A stretch of 15,245 nucleotides of DNA from Thermoplasmata archaeon (GCA_020351895.1 CP070672.1:3762953-3778197), one strand, 5' to 3'; numbered from the stretch's first letter, positions 7,280-13,932 are shown. Program-made: numbers and translations. The notes: generated from the letters alone by a model not told the origin.

Positions 7280-8170
7280 TTAACTTGCTCCTCCTTTATC
7301 TTCAATAAATTCTTTTATCTTCTTATTAATTAAAATAAGCGACTTTCTTGAAGGAAAATGTCCGTTCCCCTTGAGAGTTTCAACAGCATACAAGTTGGGT
7401 ATAATCTGTTTTACCCTTGGATTTATCTTTTCAGCCGGGAAGAATATGTCGTATTCTGAAGAAAAAACCATTGTTGGAGCCTTGAAGTTCGCAAGTTCGT
7501 CTTCTGTTGTCAGTTTGGGCATCTTTGTTTCGAGTTTCACATGAAGGAATATTGAACCTATAACGTCCAAAGAGATCCTATCAATTTCATCGGAAACCAT
7601 GGGATTTACTGCTTTGCGTAATCGTTTTTCACTTGGAAACATTTTGTATTTTAGCATGGGAAATACAATCTTAAACATCATTTTTGTCATAGAACCTGTG
7701 GCAATTCCGGATGGAACAATAAGAATGGCCCGTGATATCCGATCTGGAGCAAATGCTGCGGTACGAAGAATTATGCCTGCACCATAGGATGGACCGATTA
7801 AGTTACCTTGTTGAATATTGTAATGATCAAGCAAATCCACAACCCATTTTCCAAAGCTATCATCTTTGGGAGAAATCCTGTTCTCGGAACTCAATCCGGG
7901 GTGACCGATTGTATCAGGGGCATATATACGGTATTCGCTTAAAAGAGGTTTAAACCATGATAAGGTTAATGGGTTTACTGTGTTTCCACCTTGAAAGATC
8001 ATAATTGGTATTGCGGATTTTGGGCCCGTAACCAATACATGAGTTTTACCGAACCTTGTGTCCACCATCTGGGAATCGTAATCAATATGTAAATCTTTAA
8101 GGGCTTGATTATATAGTTTAATAATTTTCTTCTTTCCCTCTTCACTTTTATAGATTGATTTAGAAGCCAT
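7280..8170 (-). CDS. Alpha/beta hydrolase
   Basis: A 296-residue serine hydrolase of the alpha/beta fold. The nucleophile elbow is LIGPSYGAG (G-x-S-x-G), before it YAPDTIGHPGLS on the strand-4 loop, and after it a likely acid in SSEYDIFFPAE and the catalytic histidine in GNGHFPS. The oxyanion region is IMIFQGGNTVN. A cap of about 60 residues with basic helices lies between strands 6 and 7. Related bacterial and archaeal proteins act as esterases, lipases or peptidases of unknown substrate. There is no signal peptide. The start is 19 bases after the upstream methyltransferase stop, with no strong ribosome site of its own, so coupled translation is likely. Confidence 0.87.
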   Translation of the reverse strand: MASKSIYKSEEGKKKIIKLYNQALKDLHIDYDSQMVDTRFGKTHVLVTGPKSAIPIMIFQGGNTVNPLTLSWFKPLLSEYRIYAPDTIGHPGLSSENRISPKDDSFGKWVVDLLDHYNIQQGNLIGPSYGAGIILRTAAFAPDRISRAILIVPSGIATGSMTKMMFKIVFPMLKYKMFPSEKRLRKAVNPMVSDEIDRISLDVIGSIFLHVKLETKMPKLTTEDELANFKAPTMVFSSEYDIFFPAEKINPRVKQIIPNLYAVETLKGNGHFPSRKSLILINKKIKEFIEDKGGAS

Positions 8171-8189
8171 GTTATCTACAACTCATTGA

Positions 8190-8822
8190 TTACTTAAAAA
8201 CCCCTCCTTCCTTAATCATTAAACAAACATAACCTCTTGCACCTTTTCCTCCGAATCTAAAATCCTTTATTTCTCCTATATTAAAATACCTGGAAAATGT
8301 TGTCTTGATCTCATCTTTTGATATTCTAAATGGCCCTCGTTTGGTTTCCTCTTCCTTATCACTCCAGCATCGAAGAAAATAATAGCCATTTCTAATTAGA
8401 ACATCGTTAATTTTCACTGCAAAAGCCTCTCTTTTTTTTGGGTCCATATGATGGAAGCAACCCCTATCGTTAACAAAATCAAAACTTTCGGAGTTAAATT
8501 CAATCTTCATGAAATCATCGGCAATAAAATTAACCTTTACTTCACCTTTATTCGCCCTCTCTTCGGCTATTCTTATTGCTTCGGATGATATATCTATTGC
8601 AGTCACCCTGCATCCCTTTGAGGCAAGATATATTGCATCTGTTCCTGCCCCACATCCAACATCAAGAACTCTTTCTGGTTTTACCTTTTTCCGTTTTATT
8701 AACTCTATGAATTCCAGATCAGGTTTTTCAGAATGCCAGGGAATTTCATTTAAACTGAGTTGTAAATAGATGTCGTCCCAATTTCGATTCATCCTTTGCA
8801 GAAGTTCAGATCCTTTGTCCAT
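8190..8822 (-). CDS. SAM-dependent methyltransferase (class I, Methyltransf_25-like)
   Basis: About 210 residues with a clear motif I, RVLDVGCGAGTDAIYLAS, then TAIDIS (ribose-binding acid), and the motif-IV-like strand FDFVNDRGCFHHM. The N-terminal NWDDIYLQLSLNEIPWH resembles the TehB / thiopurine methyltransferase-like group, in which a W/PW segment closes the pocket over a small thiol, metalloid or oxyanion acceptor. That would fit detoxification, but the substrate is not provable here. Two starts are possible. The ATG at 8834 directly abuts the tag stop codon. The ATG at 8822 follows GAGGAG and is preferred. The stop-to-start contact with tag and the 19-base gap to the hydrolase argue for one operon. 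Confidence 0.87.
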   Translation of the reverse strand: MDKGSELLQRMNRNWDDIYLQLSLNEIPWHSEKPDLEFIELIKRKKVKPERVLDVGCGAGTDAIYLASKGCRVTAIDISSEAIRIAEERANKGEVKVNFIADDFMKIEFNSESFDFVNDRGCFHHMDPKKREAFAVKINDVLIRNGYYFLRCWSDKEEETKRGPFRISKDEIKTTFSRYFNIGEIKDFRFGGKGARGYVCLMIKEGGVFK

Positions 8823-8834
8823 GCGACTCCTCAT

Positions 8835-9407
8835 TTATATTAGTTCCTTATATCGAAAACAGCTTACGACATGGTCATTTACCAACCCAATCGCCTGAAT
8901 ATGAGCATAGATTATAGTGGACCCTACAAATGTAAATCCTCTTTCTTTGAGGTCGGCACTGATCTTGTCTGATAATTTGGATGTTGCTGGAATCTGGGAT
9001 ATCCTCTTCCACGAATTGATCTTAGGTTTGAAACCCGTGAATTTCCAGATGTAATTATCGAAACTTCCAAATTCCTTTTGAACTTCAAGAAAACTTTTGG
9101 CATTATTTATTGAAGCTTCGATCTTTTTTCTGTTTCTTATGATACCCTGATTTTTCATCAGGTTCTCAATTTTTCTTTTATTATATCTCGCTACTTTTTT
9201 TGGATCGAACCCATCAAACACCTTTCTAAAGTTCTCCCTTTTTTTTAGAATGGTGAGCCAGCTCAGCCCGGCCTGAAAGGATTCCAGGACCAAGAACTCA
9301 AAATGTTTCTGGTCGTCATGGACGGGAGTCCCCCACTCCTCATCATGATATTTTATATACAATTCATCCCCTTCACTCCAGGAACATCTATTCATCTTGC
9401 TTTTCAT
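8835..9407 (-). CDS. tag: DNA-3-methyladenine glycosylase I
   Basis: Removes 3-methyladenine from alkylated DNA, the first step of base excision repair. The 190 residues match the E. coli Tag protein along their length: CSWSEGDELYIKYHDEEWG at the start, LESFQAGLSWLTILKKRENF, and LVNDHVVSCF near the end. Zinc ligands are expected at Cys8, His21, His179 and Cys183, and the base-recognition glutamate at Glu42; all are present. The ATG at 9407 has GAGGT seven bases upstream; an ATG at 9395 is an alternative. The family is mainly bacterial, so transfer from bacteria is possible. It heads a run of five close - strand genes, with its stop abutting an ATG of the methyltransferase. Dispersed repeat copy E lies directly upstream and would act as its promoter with a leader of about 15 bases. 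Confidence 0.95.
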   Translation of the reverse strand: MKSKMNRCSWSEGDELYIKYHDEEWGTPVHDDQKHFEFLVLESFQAGLSWLTILKKRENFRKVFDGFDPKKVARYNKRKIENLMKNQGIIRNRKKIEASINNAKSFLEVQKEFGSFDNYIWKFTGFKPKINSWKRISQIPATSKLSDKISADLKERGFTFVGSTIIYAHIQAIGLVNDHVVSCFRYKELI

Positions 9408-9430
9408 CCTTCTAACCTCAGTTTTATCAT

Positions 9431-9470
9431 CTATATTATCAATTATAATATGAGGATTGCCCCTCCCCTA
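9431..9470 (-). repeat. Dispersed promoter-like repeat, copy E (upstream of tag)
   Basis: The + strand shows CTATATTATC, then AATATGAGGATTGC (9447-9460), then CCCTCCCCTA. It is the most diverged of the five main copies but keeps the ATATTAT and AGGATTGC blocks in the same order and spacing. On the - strand it supplies a TATA-like box CATATTAT, with an expected start near 9422. Further upstream, ATAATGAGCTCC (9485-9496) resembles the AATGGAGCCTCC module of copy B. Confidence 0.55.
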
Positions 9471-9527
9471 TACGCCCAAACTCTATAATGAGCTCCTTTT
9501 GTACTCGGTTATTTAGGATTATAGATA

Positions 9528-10058
9528 TTATTTCGTTTTAAGCAATTCACCACACATGTTACAGTGCTTAGTACGATTAAGCTGCCTTATTGAATATGGA
9601 GTGTGACAACGTGGGCAGAAACGAACATTTTTACTGTATTTTGATGGATCAGATGATGGTTCGCTGCGTTTTTGGGGTTTAATTTCACGTTCAATGGTTT
9701 TTAAAGTACTATATTCCACGGTAATATTTTGCCAGAAAATCTCCTCTCGCTTATAAAGATATAATGGGAACATTATTATCCATATGACGAGGACAAGTAC
9801 TCCCCAACTCGTGGGTGTCCAAGTCATTGCTCTGAATGTTTTTTGCTCAGGATATGCCTTCCCGGCATCTATTTTCCTAGCATCCAGATAAACCGATTGT
9901 GCACTTAAAAGGATAACAATAAATAATGCCAAATCAAAATACCACAATCTCAAGTCAAAAAATAGATATGATACGATCTCGATAACCACTGCTGCGGTCC
10001 CAATGCTTATTAATGCAATTAAATATATATTTGATTTGTATTTTCTACCATTTTCCAT
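9528..10058 (-). CDS. Membrane protein with C-terminal zinc ribbon
   Basis: About 176 residues. Three hydrophobic segments are visible: YLIALISIGTAAVVIEIVSYLFF near the N-terminus, FDLALFIVILLSA soon after, and WGVLVLVIWIIMFPLYLY near the middle. A soluble tail follows and ends in FCPRCHTPYSIRQ...HCNMCGELL, two CxxC knuckles forming a zinc ribbon on one face of the membrane. No known enzyme signature is seen. Proteins of this layout are common and uncharacterised in archaea. The ATG at 10058 is preferred over an upstream in-frame TTG at 10067; neither has a good ribosome site. Repeat copy D upstream would give a long leader of about 110 bases. Its tag-side neighbour is 120 bases downstream across repeat copy E. 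Confidence 0.75.
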   Translation of the reverse strand: MENGRKYKSNIYLIALISIGTAAVVIEIVSYLFFDLRLWYFDLALFIVILLSAQSVYLDARKIDAGKAYPEQKTFRAMTWTPTSWGVLVLVIWIIMFPLYLYKREEIFWQNITVEYSTLKTIEREIKPQKRSEPSSDPSKYSKNVRFCPRCHTPYSIRQLNRTKHCNMCGELLKTK

Positions 10059-10159
10059 GGTAACCAACTTATAATTAGTTTTTTACTAAATAATTCTTAG
10101 TTGTTATACTTTTTCCCTTTTGATAATCAGTCTTAAATGAATTCTGATAGGCACTTTAA

Positions 10160-10210
10160 GGCCCCAGTTCTACAAACCATATTATAACTAAGAATATAAG
10201 GATTACGCCC
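10160..10210 (-). repeat. Dispersed promoter-like repeat, copy D
   Basis: The + strand begins GGCCCC (10160-10165), continues ACCATATTATAAC (10176-10188), and ends AATATAAGGATTACGCCC (10193-10210). It is five bases longer than copy A between the GGCCC and ATATTAT blocks. On the - strand the box CTTATATT is centred near 10196 and predicts a start near 10170 for the zinc-ribbon membrane protein gene. The upstream flank runs into the end of the neighbouring membrane protein gene. Confidence 0.65.
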
Positions 10211-10232
10211 ATCCTTCCTGCTGTATGGGCTC

Positions 10233-10847
10233 TTATATAGGGTTTGGAGGGTTAGGTAGTGGTTTTTGGCACTTCTCACTATCCTTGGGAATCATGACCT
10301 TATGCGCCTTCTTTCTAAGTCGTGGCCGTTCTAAATAAAGAACGTGTTTTGTTATGTAAAGGCTTATATATCCGAAAACACCACCGATTATTGCAGGATA
10401 TAAATATAGGAAATTTGTGAATGAGACAATTATCAGTTTCAGATAAATCATAATATTGACTAAACCTTGGAAATATCCAGTGATTATGACATATATTGGC
10501 AGCGTTATACCGATTTCAAGGGAGATGTTCCTATGATTTCCATGAGATTTTCTATATTTATCGATTAAAGGATGCGTTTTCATGAATTTCGACCATGAGA
10601 ACCTGAATAAAAAGAAAAATGCCAGAATTATTACTATGTTCATGAATATAAAATTGAACCATCCAAGTCCGAGAGCTCTTACCATAATATTGGATTCATT
10701 AGAAAGATTGGGAGTAGCCAGATAAGTTGTGGATATATCGAATATGCGTGAGCATAATAGGAGTATAAATACTATTAAGTATAGGGATAGATTTGATTTT
10801 TTTTGCGAGTTAATGATCTTGTAAATCATCCCGCCTTTTCCGATCAT
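10233..10847 (-). CDS. Multi-pass membrane protein, DUF5658-like
   Basis: A 204-residue integral membrane protein with about four or five segments: residues 20-40, 62-84, around 112-135, and two in 140-165. The first segment carries SRIFDISTTYLATPNLSNESN, a D-x(2)-TTY...N-x-S-N pattern seen in small archaeal membrane proteins of the DUF5658 kind, which have no known function. The tail is basic and ends in proline- and asparagine-rich PLPNPPNPI. That end lies where the upstream flank of repeat copy D begins, so the C-terminus may have been changed by it. Two starts are possible: ATG at 10847 (GGTGGGATCC just upstream, preferred) and ATG at 10829 (after GGCGGG). It is the only gene of this section without the repeat upstream; instead it has its own palindrome and TATA box about 150 bases away. 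Confidence 0.7.
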   Translation of the reverse strand: MIGKGGMIYKIINSQKKSNLSLYLIVFILLLCSRIFDISTTYLATPNLSNESNIMVRALGLGWFNFIFMNIVIILAFFFLFRFSWSKFMKTHPLIDKYRKSHGNHRNISLEIGITLPIYVIITGYFQGLVNIMIYLKLIIVSFTNFLYLYPAIIGGVFGYISLYITKHVLYLERPRLRKKAHKVMIPKDSEKCQKPLPNPPNPI

Positions 10848-11135
10848 AGGATCCCACCCAATTTGTTTTTAGACTCCCAAAGATATCCATAGAGCTTGCG
10901 CTAACAGATGAACATTCAAACATTTGCCGTAAATCAAGTGGGCATTTTTCAGACTTTTTAGACCCTACCTGATATGTAATACTTGGTCAACATTCTATAT
11001 AAATATTCCATGGTTATCACCATGTTTTACACCAAGATAATGCACTTTCTTACCTTGAGTAGAGGATTGGATTTACATTAGTTGCCCAAATCTCTCTTTC
11101 ACAATTCCTTGCCTTTAATCACTTGGATCGGGGAC
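10848..11135. other. Intergenic region, 288 bases, without a gene
   Basis: No convincing coding region is seen. The segment 10982-11036 holds nested inverted repeats and a TATA box. About 130 bases of leader without clear structure lie between the expected start and the membrane protein gene. A 38-codon - strand frame beginning with an ATG near 10923 runs into that gene out of frame but lacks a ribosome site. From 11037 to 11135 nothing was recognised. Confidence 0.5.
10982..11036 (-). promoter_or_regulatory. Promoter with palindromic operator-like site
   Basis: On the - strand the perfect inverted repeat CATGGT-4 bases-ACCATG (11009-11024) directly precedes TATTTATATAGAA (10994-11006), an excellent TATA box. 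CTTGGT (10982-10987) and ACCAAG (11031-11036) form an outer pair around both. The expected start is near 10975, giving a leader of about 130 bases to the membrane protein gene. A factor bound to the inner palindrome would touch the BRE and so could control TFB binding. Confidence 0.5.
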
Positions 11136-11942
11136 TCATATCACCTTTTCAATCGCTTCTCTTATCCCTTCTTGGGGAGCGGCCCATCCCCAACCGATCT
11201 CTTTGCCATTTACAAAGATAGCTCTTGGAATTTGAAAGGATAGGAATATTTCTCTGTCATCTGCAGGATACTCGTTTAGCACTACTTTATCTTCAAATTC
11301 CTTAACAACTTCCCTCACTCTTTGTGCCTCAGTAATACTTGTTAAACAAAAAGGATCCCAAAAAAGATCTATGACAACCTTATCTTGCATAGGTTTAAAT
11401 TCGTATTTGGATTCAACAAAATGTGGAGGTTCCTTTGGAGTTTGAAATACCTTCCATAATAACGCTTCCTCATCAAGAAGACCTTGTTCACCGATAGCTG
11501 TTACTTTTCTTTTTGTAATTACTTTAAATCCCATTTTCTCGAAGAATCCCGCAGGCATAAAAGGAAAATCTCCATAATAGGCTATGGTTACCAATCCCTG
11601 CTTATTTTGTGTGCGAGCCTCGGATTCCGCTTCCGTAATCAAGGCCCTTCCAACCCGTTTGTCCTCCCATTTTCTGGATACAGCAAGGCAGGGGATTACC
11701 ATGAGATCCTGTCCGATTAATCCCGTGGTGGATATCCCTATTGGAACAAGGTGGATAAAACCAACCGGATTATCTTCAACAATTGCCACTTTAGTTCGAG
11801 CGCCTTTTTTTTGCATGTTGATAAGCCAGTCTCTGCGGATTTTTGCACAAGCATCTGTTTCATCGGATTCGTTGCAATGACCGCATGCAGAAACATAGTA
11901 GTGGCTTTCCAAATCCATGTCTCTAATTTGAATGTTTAGCAT
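11136..11942 (-). CDS. GNAT acetyltransferase fused to YoaP/thioredoxin-like domain
   Basis: A 268-residue two-domain protein. Residues 1-165 form a GNAT fold with motif A in WEDKRVGRALITEAESEA and the later strand QGLVTIAYYGDFPFMPAGFFEKMGF. Residues about 185-268 form a thioredoxin-like fold, VVIDLFWDPFCLTSITEAQRVREVVKEF, ending in the cis-Pro strand IPRAIFVNGKEIGWG, as in the YoaP C-terminal domain. The usual CxxC is reduced to one cysteine (PFC). A second metal/thiol candidate, ACGHCNESDETDAC, lies near the N-terminus. The acceptor is unknown; the fusion suggests acetylation linked to thiol or metal sensing. The ATG at 11942 has AGGA six bases upstream. An inverted repeat and repeat copy C lie directly upstream and imply a very short leader. 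Confidence 0.85.
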   Translation of the reverse strand: MLNIQIRDMDLESHYYVSACGHCNESDETDACAKIRRDWLINMQKKGARTKVAIVEDNPVGFIHLVPIGISTTGLIGQDLMVIPCLAVSRKWEDKRVGRALITEAESEARTQNKQGLVTIAYYGDFPFMPAGFFEKMGFKVITKRKVTAIGEQGLLDEEALLWKVFQTPKEPPHFVESKYEFKPMQDKVVIDLFWDPFCLTSITEAQRVREVVKEFEDKVVLNEYPADDREIFLSFQIPRAIFVNGKEIGWGWAAPQEGIREAIEKVI

Positions 11943-11943
11943 T

Positions 11944-11960
11944 TGGATTCCTAGAATCCA
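11944..11960 (-). promoter_or_regulatory. Inverted repeat at the start site of the GNAT-YoaP gene
   Basis: TGGATTC (11944-11950) and GAATCCA (11954-11960) are perfect complements around CTA. The repeat lies directly before the ATG at 11942, spans the start expected from repeat copy C (about 11950) and includes the AGGA ribosome site. It could be an operator over the transcription start or, if transcription starts further up, a hairpin hiding the ribosome site. Confidence 0.4.
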
Positions 11961-12029
11961 TATTATTGTATTAATATAAGGATTGTGCTAATCCCTCTTC
12001 GGAGTGGGTTTTCCATGAGTTGTCGAGGA
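11951..12029 (-). repeat. Dispersed promoter-like repeat, copy C (upstream of GNAT-YoaP)
   Basis: The + strand reads ATCCATATTATTG (11956-11968), identical to copy A over 13 bases, then ATATAAGGATTGTGC (11974-11988), then a flank with CCATG and TCGAGGA (12023-12029). The distance from GATTG to TCGAGGA is 42 bases, the same as in copy B. The - strand box is CTTATATT, centred near 11977. The far end of the repeat touches the stop codon of the next gene. Confidence 0.7.
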
Positions 12030-12248
12030 TCATGCTTCAATACAATCATTACAAATCTTTTTTTTCTTATCGCTAATACATTGCTTGCAAACTAACTGAA
12101 GACATAAAGTACATTCCACAAACTTTTTCGGCCAGTGAAAAACATTTGGATTGAGGGCAACACTTTCAGGGCTTGGATATTCGGCACTATAACCACATAC
12201 ATTGCACTTAAATTCCAAAAGATGTTCGGTTATATTTGATTTTACCAT
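12030..12248 (-). CDS. Small four-CxxC zinc protein
   Basis: A 72-residue protein with four CxxC pairs: FKCNVCGY near residue 15, VECTLC and VCKQC close together near 46-57, and ICNDC at the end. Eight cysteines could bind two zinc ions in a cross-brace or a pair of ribbons. The spacing resembles treble-clef/RING/FYVE-like mini domains, but no family was recognised. A conserved-looking middle (PSPESVALNPNVFHWPKKF) separates the first pair from the rest. The ATG at 12248 is supported by GGAGA eight bases upstream. Repeat copy B lies upstream and repeat copy C follows its stop directly, so the gene stands alone between two copies. It may be a protein- or nucleic-acid-binding adaptor. Confidence 0.72.
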   Translation of the reverse strand: MVKSNITEHLLEFKCNVCGYSAEYPSPESVALNPNVFHWPKKFVECTLCLQLVCKQCISDKKKKICNDCIEA

Positions 12249-12294
12249 TCTGCTATTCTCCTTTTCATTTTAATTGCTATATTTTTAAATTCCA

Positions 12295-12382
12295 GGCCCA
12301 ACTATCTATATTATTGTTTATTCGGATTTAAGGATTGCGCTACTCTTTATCTCAGAATGGAGCCTCCATGGAGATCGAGGAG
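12295..12382 (-). repeat. Dispersed promoter-like repeat, copy B (upstream of the four-CxxC gene)
   Basis: The + strand begins GGCCC (12295-12299), continues ACTATCTATATTATTG (12301-12316), then TTTAAGGATTGCGC (12327-12340), then AGAATGGAGCCTCC and the palindrome CTCCATGGAG (12364-12373), ending at TCGAGGAG (12375-12382). The first 22 bases match copy A at 20 positions. On the - strand the box CTTAAATC predicts a start near 12303 and a leader of about 55 bases. The stretch 12383-12492 beyond it holds no recognised feature. Confidence 0.7.
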
Positions 12383-12492
12383 TTTTATTAGGGTATTATG
12401 GTCGTCATATGATTGGATATATGTGTTTGAGAGAGCTCACAAAGGTTTTGGTCTCAGTTTTCTTACTTTTCTGATAATTTTTCCTATTCGAA

Positions 12493-13359
12493 CTAACCTG
12501 TGGCAGCGATGAAGGACGCATATATCTTCTTGGTGTTTTCTCTGACGGCATCTCCAAATATCATTCTAGTGCAACACGTTAACGAAGTACCGCGTTTCAC
12601 TTCTTTTAAATCAAATAAAAAATCTTGAGGTAAATCCTTGTGTAAAGGTACATATAACCTTTCTGCACCCATACCAGTTGCATATCTCACGATATTCTTG
12701 GCTATATCTACATCTTCCGCGATAATAGGTCCAATTCTATTTTTCCAGAGAATTCCGTCTCCTTCATTCTCAACCGTAATTATCTTTCCACCATTATTTA
12801 ATAGAAGTTTCAATAACCGACTTCTATCATCTCCAAAAGCCTCTTTGTCCATTTTCAAACACCATTTGGGGATATGATTTGATACAGCTATTCCTGATCC
12901 TTCAAAATCATATCGACCTTTTAGAAATTTTATTTCATGCCACAACACCCGATATTCCTCCCTGAATTCGAATTTCGAATACAGTTTTTTCCCGACATTA
13001 GTGGCATCGAGTCTCAAGGTATTAAAACCCGATTTTTTTGCATAATCCATAAGATTTCTCATTATCTTGTTGCCTACCCCTTTTTGTTGGAAATCAGGAT
13101 CAACAGCCATCCATGCAACCCAGACATGGGAACGATAGGTAACAAGTGCGCCACATCCTATTATTTTTTCATTATACTTTGCTATAATAAAATAACAAAT
13201 CTTTTCCTCTATGAATAATTTCCAGAAATTTACTAAATCCGCTACCTTAGATAGATCGGTACTTTTAAAAGCCCTTAGATAGAATTTTGCAGTTTCTTTA
13301 AGCTCTAAATCATCGGGAATTTTAAAAATTAATTTCTTTATTATTTGACTATCCGCCAT
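12493..13359 (-). CDS. Two-domain GNAT acetyltransferase
   Basis: About 288 residues. The first half is a standard GNAT domain with the acetyl-CoA pyrophosphate loop VDPDFQQKGVGNKIMRNLM, followed by GFNTLRLDATNVGKKLYSKFEF. The second half resembles the Acetyltransf_18 / YitH-like domain that follows a GNAT in many bacterial and archaeal proteins: KMDKEAFGDDRSRLLKLLL, a strand GKIITVEN, then GPIIAEDVDIAKNIVRYA. Such proteins acetylate unidentified small amines. Start: ATG at 13359 is preferred; an in-frame TTG at 13371 is possible, and AGGTT upstream is at an unusual distance from either. A shortened copy of the dispersed repeat (F) lies about 30 bases upstream. It is the second GNAT-type gene in this cluster, with a different architecture from the first. 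Confidence 0.83.
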   Translation of the reverse strand: MADSQIIKKLIFKIPDDLELKETAKFYLRAFKSTDLSKVADLVNFWKLFIEEKICYFIIAKYNEKIIGCGALVTYRSHVWVAWMAVDPDFQQKGVGNKIMRNLMDYAKKSGFNTLRLDATNVGKKLYSKFEFREEYRVLWHEIKFLKGRYDFEGSGIAVSNHIPKWCLKMDKEAFGDDRSRLLKLLLNNGGKIITVENEGDGILWKNRIGPIIAEDVDIAKNIVRYATGMGAERLYVPLHKDLPQDFLFDLKEVKRGTSLTCCTRMIFGDAVRENTKKIYASFIAATG

Positions 13360-13388
13360 CTCAATACACAACCTATTTTAACCTTCAA

Positions 13389-13421
13389 CCTACAATCCAA
13401 ATTATTGCTCCTCCCCTCAAG
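13389..13421 (-). repeat. Dispersed repeat, shortened copy F
   Basis: The + strand CCTACAATCCAAATTATTGC (13389-13408) matches copy A at 18 of 20 positions but then jumps straight to CTCCTCCCC, a flank also seen in copies A and E. The stretch carrying the TATA box and GGATTGCGC is missing. A possible diverged substitute, ACATAAGAGGATTATC (13449-13464), lies about 40 bases further upstream of the gene. Confidence 0.5.
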
Positions 13422-13476
13422 CACTTACTTTACAAATCTTATTCATTTACATAAGAGGATTATCATATTCGAACAA

Positions 13477-13932
13477 TCACCCAGATAGACGAGTCTTTAC
13501 ATATTTTTCTAAATCTGAAAGAACCATTGTCCAAGCTTTTTCGAACCAATCATACGCTTCTTTCCATTCTTCTGTATCTCTCCAACCTGAATGTAATATA
13601 TGCACGTCTGCTCCCTCGTTTGTGGGTACAAAGAATACAACTACATTTGTTAGAGGCCTAATAACATTCATGAAGTGTTTAAATTGTTTAGGTCCTTTCC
13701 ATTCAAATGAAAGAAATCTATTTGGCTCTATTGCCAATATTTTGCAACCGATGGTACTGTCATTCTCTTTGTCTTCTGGATTCCAAAATAATTCATATTT
13801 CCCTCCAACCTTTGATTCCACATCAGCCACTTTTGCAAACCATTTCTCAAGATGCTGATTTACTGTAAACATTTCAAAGGCCCGATTAATATCGCATTTC
13901 AACTTGACTGAGTTGTAGATGATCTTATCCAT
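13477..13932 (-). CDS. SRPBCC / AHSA1-like protein
   Basis: A 151-residue single-domain helix-grip protein of the START/Bet v1-like group, near the Aha1 C-terminal (AHSA1) family. Visible marks are the N-terminal strand with ALTR-like VKLKCDINRAFEMFTVNQHLEKWF, the GGKYELFW strand, FLSFEWKGP, and the long C-terminal helix from WKEAYDWFEKAWTMVLSDLEKYV. The fold encloses a cavity for a hydrophobic ligand; the ligand is unknown. The ATG at 13932 is chosen because GGAG lies seven bases before it; the open frame extends upstream to 13980 without a ribosome site. Repeat copy A lies about 90 bases upstream. Confidence 0.85.
   Translation of the reverse strand: MDKIIYNSVKLKCDINRAFEMFTVNQHLEKWFAKVADVESKVGGKYELFWNPEDKENDSTIGCKILAIEPNRFLSFEWKGPKQFKHFMNVIRPLTNVVVFFVPTNEGADVHILHSGWRDTEEWKEAYDWFEKAWTMVLSDLEKYVKTRLSG

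Noticed and set aside
10810..10923. 38-codon - strand frame starting with ATG at about 10923 and overlapping the membrane protein start
   Set aside because: No ribosome binding site and no recognisable protein; a leader peptide is possible but unsupported.
12460..12487. T-rich run as a terminator for the two-domain GNAT gene
   Set aside because: The T residues are on the + strand; the - strand transcript would read A-rich here, the wrong sense for termination.
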